A stretch of 64,000 nucleotides of DNA, taken from NCBI GenBank assembly GCA_902725215.1, contig CACUVI010000023.1:248803-312802 (forward strand), in the 5' to 3' direction. This document shows positions 35,432-42,050 of this stretch, one piece after another. The stretch comes from Rhodospirillaceae bacterium LM-1. Its GTDB lineage: Bacteria > Pseudomonadota > Alphaproteobacteria > Rhodospirillales > WMHbin7. Below the pieces are notes generated by a model. It was given only the letters and a program-made list of their open reading frames with translations, searched no databases and was not told the origin of the DNA. Numbering within the stretch: position 1 is the first letter of the stretch; each line of letters starts with the position of its first letter. Made by a program: the position numbers and the translations under genes.

Positions 35432-35898
35432 GCATTGGGATCGAAGGGGCCGAGCGTTGGTTCGAAGATTACCGCCAGGGTGCCGTGCATCGTTTCGGAT
35501 CGATCATGGTCGAGGAACGAGAACTGTTGGATTTTGCCAAGCGCTTCGATCCGCAAAGCATTCATACCGATCCCGACAAGGCCGCCGCAGGTCTGTTCAA
35601 GGGCCTGATTGCCAGCGGTTGGCATACCGGCGGGTTGATGATGAATCTGTACGCCCGCTATTATCTGTCGGAATGTTCCAGCATCGCTTCGCCCGGCATC
35701 GACGAATTGCGCTGGCCTGCGCCGGTGCGGCCGGGCGATCAGTTAAGCGTGCGCGTGACGATCGAGGAGGCTAGGCCTTCGGCTTCGAAGCCCGACCGTG
35801 GGCTGGTCAGGACCCTGATCGAAGTGCTTAATCAGAGAGACGAGATCGTCATGAGCATGCGGGCCATGAATATGATTTTGCGAAAGCCAAACCCATGA
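35428..35898 (+). CDS. MaoC-like (R)-hydratase/acyl dehydratase
   Basis: A 156-residue hot-dog-fold protein. The hydratase motif appears as [18 protein letters not shown], with the Asp/His pair of MaoC dehydratases, followed by [36 protein letters not shown] is a second conserved strand. It would hydrate an enoyl-CoA or act on a related thioester. The ATG at 35428 lies after GGAAAGG and overlaps the small upstream gene by four bases; the stop overlaps the start of hisI. Confidence 0.85.
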   Translation: MSIGIEGAERWFEDYRQGAVHRFGSIMVEERELLDFAKRFDPQSIHTDPDKAAAGLFKGLIASGWHTGGLMMNLYARYYLSECSSIASPGIDELRWPAPVRPGDQLSVRVTIEEARPSASKPDRGLVRTLIEVLNQRDEIVMSMRAMNMILRKPNP

Positions 35899-36278
35899 AG
35901 CGCATTTTCAGCCAAGTTTCCTTCGATTCCCATGGTCTGATCCCCGCTATCGCCCAGGATCACCAGACCGGCCAAGTGCTGATGATGGCCTGGATGAATC
36001 GCGAGGCGTTGGAAGAGACCCTCAACACCGGCCAGGTCTGCTATTGGTCGCGTTCAAGATCCAAGCTGTGGCGCAAGGGCGAAAGCTCGGGCCAACAGCA
36101 GCGTCTGGTCGAACTGCGCATCGACTGCGACGGCGACACCATTTTGATGAAGGTCGAGCAGAAGGGGGTGGCCTGCCATACCGGCCGCAAAAGCTGCTTC
36201 TATCGCTTGGCCAAGGATGGCGCCTGGGCCGAGACCGATCCGGTGCTGATCGATCCCAAGGATCTGTACGGAAAATAG
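35895..36278 (+). CDS. hisI: Phosphoribosyl-AMP cyclohydrolase
   Basis: HisI opens the purine ring of phosphoribosyl-AMP in histidine synthesis. The 127-residue protein has [29 protein letters not shown] and the metal-binding [28 protein letters not shown]. It lacks the HisE domain, as usual in alphaproteobacteria. It overlaps the MaoC-like gene by four bases, an odd partner for a histidine gene. A G/C hairpin and then tRNA-Leu follow. Confidence 0.95.
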   Translation: MKRIFSQVSFDSHGLIPAIAQDHQTGQVLMMAWMNREALEETLNTGQVCYWSRSRSKLWRKGESSGQQQRLVELRIDCDGDTILMKVEQKGVACHTGRKSCFYRLAKDGAWAETDPVLIDPKDLYGK

Positions 36279-36282
36279 ATAA

Positions 36283-36312
36283 ATGGGGGAGGGGGCGTGG
36301 ACAGCCCCCCAT
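36283..36312 (+). terminator. GC-rich hairpin downstream of hisI
   Basis: ATGGGGG (36283-36289) can pair with CCCCCAT (36306-36312); alternatively GGGGGC (36291-36296) pairs with GCCCCC (36304-36309). It lies between hisI and the tRNA gene. There is no T-run, so termination strength is uncertain. Confidence 0.4.
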
Positions 36313-36341
36313 GGCTCGTGCTAGCCAGAAGCACCCAAGCC

Positions 36342-36429
36342 GCCCGCTTGGTGGAATGGTAGACACAACAGACTTAAAATCTGTCGGAGGGCAACCTCCG
36401 TGCCGGTTCAAGTCCGGCAGCGGGCACCA
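36342..36429 (+). tRNA. tRNA-Leu (anticodon UAA), CCA encoded
   Basis: The acceptor arms GCCCGCT and AGCGGGC pair perfectly, followed by ACCA. The anticodon stem ACAGA/TCTGT holds the loop CTTAAAA, so the anticodon is TAA. A long variable arm (CGGAGGGCAACCTCCG) marks a class II tRNA, and the T arm GCCGG-TTCAAGT-CCGGC is normal. It remains complete although its 3' half served as the integration site of the next element. Confidence 0.97.
36371..36429 (+). repeat. attL (tRNA-Leu 3' half)
   Basis: 59-bp direct repeat partner of 40445-40503, starting GACTTAAAATCTGTCGGA. It is identical except for the tenth base of the variable arm region (GGAGGG here, GGATGG at the right end). The intact tRNA lies on this side. 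Confidence 0.9.
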
Positions 36430-36469
36430 ATATATCAATGGCTTAGCTGATAAAGCATCGGGAAGGGCA

Positions 36470-36506
36470 GGTAAGCACCCTTTCGAGGTAAGCAGGAGGT
36501 AAGCAC
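36470..36506 (+). repeat. Three direct repeats of GGTAAGCA near attL
   Basis: GGTAAGCAC at 36470-36478, GGTAAGCAG at 36487-36495 and GGTAAGCAC at 36498-36506, all in the same orientation. The same word recurs at 40318-40326 next to attR, as expected of arm-type integrase or excisionase sites. Confidence 0.55.
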
Positions 36507-36581
36507 TTTTTGCGTCCATTCTGCCTCCCTCCTTCAGACGCCTATCGATTCCGATTTTCTATCCCTGTTTGTGCCGCTACC

Positions 36582-36755
36582 ATGTCGGGCAAACAGGAGA
36601 ACGGGCTGGATATATCGGAAATACCGGCCATCGTGGCCCAGATCGAATGCGACATGATGAGCGAGGCCGTCCAAGACCCGGCCAAGCTGCAAGCGCGCTA
36701 CGAGCGGGCGACGAACCGCTACATCTTCCTGGATGAAGGGGGCGACCATGCGTAG
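36582..36755 (+). CDS. Small accessory protein of the integrative element
   Basis: A 57-residue, mostly helical acidic-to-neutral protein: MSGKQENGLDISEIPAIVAQ followed by IECDMMSEAVQDPAKLQARY. The ATG at 36582 is chosen; the open frame runs further upstream but into the GGTAAGCA repeats. It overlaps the start of the next (broken) frame. Function is not recognisable; size and place resemble small control genes of integrative elements. Confidence 0.4.
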   Translation: MSGKQENGLDISEIPAIVAQIECDMMSEAVQDPAKLQARYERATNRYIFLDEGGDHA

Positions 36756-36978
36756 TCCCTTCAAGCCAAGCGGCAGCGGCAACATCTTCGCGGATATGCT
36801 GGGCTAACGGGAAATCTCATTCGAGGAATTGCCCGACCGCATCAAGCCGGACTTTGCCGACATGATTCGGCAATATGCAAGACAGGGGTTGAAGCCGCGC
36901 ATCTATCTACGCCCCGATGGCCTCTACTCGCTGATGGCTGACCCGGAGTTTTTTTTGAACAGCCTGCCTGTAATGAAC
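36748..36978 (+). pseudogene. Element gene interrupted by an in-frame TAA
   Basis: From ATG 36748 the frame reads MRSPFKPSGSGNIFADMLG, then TAA at 36805-36807. It continues in the same frame as REISFEELPDRIKPDFADMI, then RQYARQGLKPRIYLRPDGLY and beyond. One base change (TAC, Tyr) would restore a protein of 75 or more residues. The frame then runs on into the hairpin and antisense to the ATPase gene, so its true end may also be lost. Family not recognised. Confidence 0.55.
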
Positions 36979-37000
36979 CCCGCCGGGAAACCGGCGGGGT
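36977..37000. terminator. GAAA-capped hairpin downstream of the ATPase gene
   Basis: ACCCCGCCGG (36977-36986) pairs exactly with CCGGCGGGGT (36991-37000) around GAAA. It lies 19 bases past the ATPase stop on the minus strand and also ends the left-hand cargo. No T-run follows on the minus strand, so it may act as a stabiliser or a weak terminator. Confidence 0.55.
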
Positions 37001-37018
37001 GGTATCAACAACAAACAC

Positions 37019-38290
37019 CTAATACTCTTGCTTGGAAGCTTCAGCCTCCTTTATCATTTCTTCCCACGGCCAATCAATCGTCTTATATTTTAAGAACAAT
37101 AGAAGCTGCCTATCTATGACAATAACTTTCTTTGATCCAGGGTTATATGAAATGACCAAGCCACGTCCTTCTGTGTCTACTTGCAGTTCATCCATTTTCT
37201 CAAGTACACTTCTCAAATTTCCCTTCTGGATTCTTGGTTGTCTAGAGTTCGAAATTGAAAATATGTTATCAATGTGTATACCGTTTATTAATTCGCTCTT
37301 GTCTGACTCAAGAATTGCAGCCATGGCGTGCGAATAAATAGCTGTTGCCTGTTTTCTTTTTCTAATACCTGACGATAGCCGCTCGGCAAATTGTCTGTAC
37401 AAAGACTCTAATTGTTCAGCATAAAAAATTGCTGCGTCCTCAATCTTTTCAAGATCACAAAAATGCGTAAGACTAGAGCATCTTACATAAATTGAGGACT
37501 TTTCTAAGCACACGCTGATAATCTTCTGCAAGATACCAACGTTTCCGAAGCAATCATCAGCTAACTTGCCAATAAATTCATCACAGAATTCAATGTTAAG
37601 CGCCTCCCCACCCTTTTTTAGTACACGACCAAGATCTTCTTTTGTCCAATAAATTGATATTTCCTCAAACCTTCCAGTTAGGTCGGGATTTAAAGTTGTC
37701 AACAAGTTATCTCGATTCCACACGCCAATAATAACGATATAAACGCCGTAATCCCAAAGGGCCTTTAAGTCAAAGGAAAACACCCGCCTTTCGAGAATAG
37801 ACATGTAATGAAAATCTTCAACAACAATCCTGCGATTAGCTTCTCGGAAAATGTCCGCTATATATCTGAGATCATTGATGTCCTTTCCAACATTTTCGCG
37901 CTTTGATCCAGATGCATCTTGTGTCTCTGCACCAAATTTAATACCTAATTCCCCTAATATTTCAACGCCAAGAGACCCACTCGCTTCAATGTGCCCCCTA
38001 AACTGATTTGAAGTTGAGCTTTCGACCGTAAATTTTATATCTAGTTGTGATAAAGCATCTACGTAAATGTCTACAGCTTTCTTTGTTAACCGACACTGAA
38101 CAACAATCGCATCCGGAATGTTTTTCTTTCTAAGCCACGTCTTGCCACACTTTGATTCTCCACGTAGCGCAATGTGAGTATTTTTAGACAACAACCGTGA
38201 AATTTGGGCGTCTAATGCTCCGCGATCAACATATGAACGTGGTAAGATTTCTGTCGAAATCCCGAATACGTCATCCATTTTTGGTTCCAT
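37019..38290 (-). CDS. AAA/STAND-like P-loop ATPase, cargo of the integrative element
   Basis: A 423-residue soluble ATPase. Walker A is GESKCGKT (about residues 44-51), Walker B IVVEDFH (about 156-161) and a sensor-1-like IIGVWN follows (about 190). A lid region with DLTGRFEEISIYW comes next. The C-terminal 150 residues are helical and then beta-rich (IQKGNLRSVLEKMDELQVD), resembling a winged-helix end. The first 30 residues (TEILPRSYVDR) are like those preceding P-loops of defence-type ATPases. The ATG at 38290 follows GGGAGGGGG. Codon use is AT-rich and unlike the chromosome, showing recent transfer. No effector domain is recognised; a phage-defence role is inferred from the context. Confidence 0.7.
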   Translation of the reverse strand: MEPKMDDVFGISTEILPRSYVDRGALDAQISRLLSKNTHIALRGESKCGKTWLRKKNIPDAIVVQCRLTKKAVDIYVDALSQLDIKFTVESSTSNQFRGHIEASGSLGVEILGELGIKFGAETQDASGSKRENVGKDINDLRYIADIFREANRRIVVEDFHYMSILERRVFSFDLKALWDYGVYIVIIGVWNRDNLLTTLNPDLTGRFEEISIYWTKEDLGRVLKKGGEALNIEFCDEFIGKLADDCFGNVGILQKIISVCLEKSSIYVRCSSLTHFCDLEKIEDAAIFYAEQLESLYRQFAERLSSGIRKRKQATAIYSHAMAAILESDKSELINGIHIDNIFSISNSRQPRIQKGNLRSVLEKMDELQVDTEGRGLVISYNPGSKKVIVIDRQLLLFLKYKTIDWPWEEMIKEAEASKQEY

Positions 38291-38404
38291 ATCCCCCTCC
38301 CAAACGGTTGCTCTGCAGCATTTTGCCACGCCCAAAAGTTATCACAATTTACAAAGATGGAAGAACAAATTTGTGCCAAGCACTTGTCTTCTAGACTTAC
38401 CTAC

Positions 38405-38537
38405 CTAACCCATAACCCTCGCTATCTCCCCTCCCACCAAGTTCGCCGCTTCACGCAACGGGTTGGAGGCGAAGTGAGCATAGCGGCTGGTGGTTTGCGG
38501 GGTTGCATGACCGAGAAGCGCTCTCGTCACCGGCAAA
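38405..38537 (-). pseudogene. 3' relic of a second tyrosine integrase
   Basis: On the minus strand the sequence reads LPVTRALLGHATPQTTSRYA then HFASNPLREAANLVGGEIAR and a stop. The intact integrase at 39097 ends LPVTGALLGHTAMQTTSRYA, HFASNPLREAANAVGGEIAR. The relic keeps the catalytic Tyr region but nothing upstream of LPVT. It shows that another, related element once sat here. Confidence 0.85.
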
Positions 38538-38612
38538 CCCTAGCCGTCTCTCGGTCTACCCAAACCGCCAATTCCATTGAACCCCACCGCCTCTGTCTGC
38601 CATAATCAACCC

Positions 38613-38813
38613 ATGTCCACGCTGCGCAAGATCGAGAACGACCCCACCGCCCTTTCCGATGCCGAATGGCAGGCGATTGAGGAAGGCCGGGCCGATGTTG
38701 CCGCTGGCCGTTACGTCGATCATGAAACGGTAGCGGCTTGGTTAAAAACCTGGGGGACCGAACCCCGCCAGCCTGTGCCCAGACCCAAGCAACAGGCCGC
38801 CAAGGACAAATGA
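38613..38813 (+). CDS. Antitoxin-like partner of the element's ParE toxin
   Basis: A 66-residue protein: MSTLRKIENDPTALSDAEWQ, then AIEEGRADVAAGRYVDHETVAAWLKTWG. This AWQAIEEGRADVAAGR...VAAWLKTWG shape occurs in short antitoxins placed before ParE genes in proteobacteria. The beta strand plus two helices is compatible with a ribbon-helix-helix or a smaller antitoxin domain. Its TGA overlaps the ATG of the toxin (ATGA), so the two are coupled. It probably stabilises the element. Confidence 0.7.
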   Translation: MSTLRKIENDPTALSDAEWQAIEEGRADVAAGRYVDHETVAAWLKTWGTEPRQPVPRPKQQAAKDK

Positions 38814-39100
38814 GGATCATTTGGTCGGATCGCGCGCTGCTTGATATCGAGCGCATCCAGATTTATTTGTACGAACGCAATCCTCTGGCCGCCCTCGCGG
38901 TAGCAAATAACTTGATCGCCGCCGCTCACAGTCTTTCCAGCTTACCGCGCCGTTGCGCCGAACGAGAAGGCGGCTACCGGGAAATGGTTGTCTCGCGCTA
39001 TCACTACATTATCCGCTATGAGCTGGTGCCAGACAAAGCGAACCCCAAACGGCAAATCGTGCATATCCTTTCCATCTGGCATCCGGCGCAGGATCGTTAA
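38810..39100 (+). CDS. RelE/ParE superfamily toxin in the integrative element
   Basis: The 96-residue protein has the ParE pattern: IIWSDRALLDIERIQIYLYERNP at the N terminus, a LPRRCAEREGGYREMVVSRYHYIIRYEL centre with the conserved Arg/Tyr strand, and IVHILSIWHPAQDR at the end. The IWHPAQ ending is common in ParE toxins, which target gyrase. It overlaps the upstream antitoxin by four bases and is convergent with the integrase by four bases. It should act as an addiction module. Confidence 0.88.
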   Translation: MRIIWSDRALLDIERIQIYLYERNPLAALAVANNLIAAAHSLSSLPRRCAEREGGYREMVVSRYHYIIRYELVPDKANPKRQIVHILSIWHPAQDR

Positions 39101-40263
39101 GCGCCTCGCCCCATAAATCTTGCAATCTCCCCGCCCACTGCATTCGCCGCTTCGCGAAGCGGGTTCGAGGCGAAGTGAGCATAGCGGCTGGTGGTCTGCA
39201 TGGCTGTGTGACCAAGAAGCGCCCCCGTCACTGGAAGGCTTTGGCCGCCCATCACGGCCCATGAGGCGAAGGTATGGCGCAGATCGTGAAGCCGCACGTC
39301 CTTAAACCCAAGCTCGGTGCGGATCGACTTCCAGGCAAGATAAAGCACGTTGCCAGTAATCGGCTTTTCGCTGTCATGCTGTGACGGCAGCATCCAGTCG
39401 CTTTCGCCGTTAAGCCCTCTGATGATGTCCATGGCTGGTTTGCTAAGATAAATCGTCTTGGCCCCGGTTTTGGAATCGGCCAAGCGAATGGTGGCCGCAT
39501 CTTCGTTCAGGCCATCCCAGCGAAAGCCGCACACTTCCGACAAGCGGCAACCTGTCAGCAACAGCAACTTGATTCCGGCGATGATGGTGGGATGTCGGCT
39601 GGCATTGCGTTCGGCCTCGGCAAGATACGCGCCCAGGCTGGCAAGTTCCTCTGCCCTCAAAAAGCGTTCGCGTTTTTCTTCCTGATACTTCTTCACATGT
39701 CGGCAGGGATTGGTATCAAGTGCGCGAATTTCCCAGGCCTCAGCCAAGTTGAACATCTTGCTAAGCAAAGCCAACATGCGATTGGCCCCATAAGGCGTGT
39801 CGCGCATGTCCTTTTGCAGCTTCAGAATGTCGGCTCTGGTGATCTGCTCGACCTTCAAAGCGCCGATGGCAGGAATGATCCGGTTATTAATCGTGCGACG
39901 GTCTTCCCTGGCGCTGTTGGGCTTCTTATGCACCAGCGCGTGTTCCTGCATATAGCGCTCGCACAGCTTCGAAACGGACATGGATTGGCGATCACGTTCG
40001 CGCTGATCGGCTGGGTCTTCGCCTTTCTGCACTTCGGCCAAACGCAGCTTGGCTTCTTTACGCGCCTCCTCAGGTGTCAACACGCCGTGGCGGCCAATGG
40101 TGAAGCGGCGAGAACGGCCATGGCGGTTGCGATATTGAATGACATAGCTGCGAATGCCGGATGGCTTTACGCGCACTCCGAAGCCGGGCAACAAATCGTC
40201 CCAGGCGAAGATATCTTTGTTGCCAATCGGCACAGATTCAACGCTGCGAAGGGTCAGGCGCAT
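39097..40263 (-). CDS. int: Tyrosine-type site-specific integrase
   Basis: A 388-residue phage-type integrase. The N-terminal arm-binding DUF4102-like region (WDDLLPGFGVRVKPSGIRSY) and the SAM-like core-binding domain precede the catalytic domain. That domain has Arg in TGCRLSEVCGFRW, HDLRHTFASWA, GHTAMQTTSRYAHF with the nucleophile Tyr. The ATG at 40263 has AAGGA seven bases upstream; a TTG at 40281 is less likely. It lies at the right end of the element, transcribed inward from attR, and should recombine the tRNA-Leu 3' half. Confidence 0.95.
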   Translation of the reverse strand: MRLTLRSVESVPIGNKDIFAWDDLLPGFGVRVKPSGIRSYVIQYRNRHGRSRRFTIGRHGVLTPEEARKEAKLRLAEVQKGEDPADQRERDRQSMSVSKLCERYMQEHALVHKKPNSAREDRRTINNRIIPAIGALKVEQITRADILKLQKDMRDTPYGANRMLALLSKMFNLAEAWEIRALDTNPCRHVKKYQEEKRERFLRAEELASLGAYLAEAERNASRHPTIIAGIKLLLLTGCRLSEVCGFRWDGLNEDAATIRLADSKTGAKTIYLSKPAMDIIRGLNGESDWMLPSQHDSEKPITGNVLYLAWKSIRTELGFKDVRLHDLRHTFASWAVMGGQSLPVTGALLGHTAMQTTSRYAHFASNPLREAANAVGGEIARFMGRGA

Positions 40264-40306
40264 GGTAAAATCCTTGAGCAAAAAAAGCGATGTCTGTCAG
40301 GTGCTC

Positions 40307-40326
40307 GGTAAGCCGGGGGTAAGCAC
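40307..40326 (+). repeat. GGTAAGCC / GGTAAGCAC repeats near attR
   Basis: GGTAAGCC at 40307-40314 and GGTAAGCAC at 40318-40326 lie between the integrase start and attR. They repeat the word found three times next to attL, in the same orientation. Likely arm-type binding sites. Confidence 0.5.
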
Positions 40327-40444
40327 TTGTCAGGGAAATCGATGGTACTGGGTCGAGTCCGACAATCAAGGAAATCTTTTTGATTTCATGTAGATAGGCA
40401 GGGTGATGGGGATGTGTGGCGCATGGTCGGAAGCCCCAAAAGTC

Positions 40445-40503
40445 GACTTAAAATCTGTCGGATGGCAACCTCCGTGCCGGTTCAAGTCCGGCAGCGGGCA
40501 CCA
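40445..40503 (+). repeat. attR (copy of tRNA-Leu 3' half)
   Basis: The right-hand 59-bp repeat, ending GCAGCGGGCACCA like the tRNA. It lacks the 5' half (acceptor 5' strand and D arm), so it is not a second functional tRNA gene. Confidence 0.9.
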
Positions 40504-40550
40504 TATTTTTCAGTAGGTTATGCGAATTCACGAGGGTCTCAGGTCACAGG

Positions 40551-40919
40551 CTATTTCCAATAACTTGGCACTTCGAAGTAGCCGTCGATTTTCCGCCCTT
40601 CCTCAGGCGTCCAGTTGAAATTTTCGTTGATGTCATAGTTCGGAGCGCTCTCCAGCTTCTCCTTGCTCATATTTACAACGTAACCTTCTTTGGCGACATC
40701 GTATCTGAGGACAGCCCAGGGCAGGGGATGGTGTCGTCCTCCAAAGCCGAGAAATCCTCCGCAAGACAGCAGCGCGTAGATGGCGTGACCGCTAACCTTG
40801 TCGATCATGATGCCATCAATGGAGCCAATCTTCTCACCCAGGAAGTTATAGACATCGGTGCCGTTGACTTTATCGGCCGAAATCAGAATTCCAGTGGTAA
40901 CCGTTGTTGCGTTGCCCAC
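40551..40919 (-). CDS. PRC-barrel domain protein
   Basis: A 122-residue protein with the PRC-barrel beta pattern: VYNFLGEKIGSIDGIMIDKV, GHAIYALLSCGGFLGFGGRH, HPLPWAVLRYD. PRC-barrel proteins occur in RNA processing (RimM), photosynthetic reaction centres and many stress-linked stand-alone forms; this short form has no extra domain. It is the first host gene to the right of the integrative element. Confidence 0.88.
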   Translation of the reverse strand: MGNATTVTTGILISADKVNGTDVYNFLGEKIGSIDGIMIDKVSGHAIYALLSCGGFLGFGGRHHPLPWAVLRYDVAKEGYVVNMSKEKLESAPNYDINENFNWTPEEGRKIDGYFEVPSYWK

Positions 40920-42050
40920 TAAAGAACACCTCTTGTCGTTCTAACGTCCAAACGGAGGATCATGTCGAGTGTCAGTCATTCTTGGCAAGTCAAGATAGAA
41001 ACGGAATATACCTAAGGCCAAGCCCCATTAACCGCTGAGACGCGGTTGCGGCGAAATGGCCGAATGGCCGAAGAATAATGACAAGCATTACGGAATATGG
41101 GCGGAAATTTCGTCGCATCGGTCTGCCACGCCTGTGCCCAATGAGACGCGGTAATTCTCGCGCCCGGATGCGTTGCTCATCCCTTGTAGACGTCCAGGTC
41201 GATATATCTGCAGAGACGGCTTTCGGAGCTTGCCCGCTTAAACTGCAAGCTATTGATCCATTCTTGCCAGAGGCACTCAAGCAGAGGGATCGCCAAATCC
41301 ATTCCGTCATATTAACGACGAAGTCATCATGCGCCTGCACTAGGTAGTTTCCGAGCCAAATTGCCTCCTGCTCGCAGAATGGGGGAAATCTCTTGTGGCT
41401 CTTTGAGTAAATTCCGAATCTACCTTTAAGACGGCGATCCACTTAGCTCTTAACATACAGATTGATTTTGCAGGGTGCGCCGAATCTGCATGTTGGTTGC
41501 GGTGCTGGTGCTGAAATGTAAAGGAAAATGATGGCTATGAGGAATGATTAAATGAGCGTGTTCCGATCGAGTGTTTTGTGCTCGCCTGAATAGGCCATCG
41601 TCATCACCTTAAGGCTATTTCCAAACTTCGCTTTGGCTGGCAACTCCGCCAATTTGGTTGACACGGCTGGAGGAGCAATTCCTCCAGCGGCTGGCGAGAC
41701 AGTGACGATTGGGAATGGCACCACCAACTCAATTTGGGACGCGACCGATGGGCTGGGTTCTACGACATCTTTTTTCAACCTGATGGGTTGAAGTCCGCCA
41801 TTCCGAAAGTCGAGTGACGCAGCCCAACAGGGCGCTCAAGAAAATCCAAGACAGCAAATTGACAATGCACTACGTGCGCCAGCGCACAGTGCTGGCGCTG
41901 CTAAGTGGCATAATGCATAGACTTCATGTAGGCCCGCGCCTTGCCGCGCGAGAGATTGTTGCCCCATGGCGATTGTGTCGGCTGTGGCAATTATGCAATT
42001 TGCGTCAGCTTGAACCTGCCAATGCGGCAGCCAATTGAAAAGAGAGCATT
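40920..42050. other. 1.1-kb region without a convincing gene
   Basis: No frame here has codon use or family similarity I can support. Antisense frames at 40990-41442 (minus) and 41078-41347 (plus) overlap each other and look random. A plus-strand fragment at 41594-41770 reads NSANLVDTAGGAIPPAAGET then VTIGNGTTNSIWDATDGLGS. It has the look of a secreted beta-rich protein but no start codon, and the minus strand offers an equally long 76-residue frame there. The region is lower in GC than most of the window and may be degraded sequence beside the island. Confidence 0.45.
41666..41688. repeat. 9-bp inverted repeat
   Basis: GCTGGAGGA (41666-41674) pairs with TCCTCCAGC (41680-41688) around GCAAT. 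It lies inside the gene-poor stretch, with no T-run. It could be a coding coincidence or a hairpin remnant. Confidence 0.35.

Larger units (their letters stand above)
36371..40503. mobile_element. 4.1-kb integrative element at tRNA-Leu
   Basis: The element is bounded by a 59-bp direct repeat of the tRNA 3' half (36371-36429 and 40445-40503, one mismatch). It carries a tyrosine integrase at the right end reading inward, short GGTAAGCA repeats near both ends, two small or broken genes at the left, an AT-rich ATPase, an integrase relic and a ParDE-like pair. It has no replication, capsid or conjugation genes, so it is a small genomic island or satellite-like unit needing only its integrase to insert. 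Confidence 0.9.

Noticed and set aside
36470..36506. Short regular repeats as a CRISPR-like array
   Set aside because: Repeats are only 8-9 bases with unequal spacing, and the word recurs at the other element end; better explained as integrase sites.
40445..40503. Second tRNA-Leu
   Set aside because: Only the 3' half is present; it is the right attachment repeat.
40990..41442. 150-codon minus-strand frame
   Set aside because: No family pattern, mixed composition and an overlapping plus-strand frame of similar quality; left as gene-poor region.
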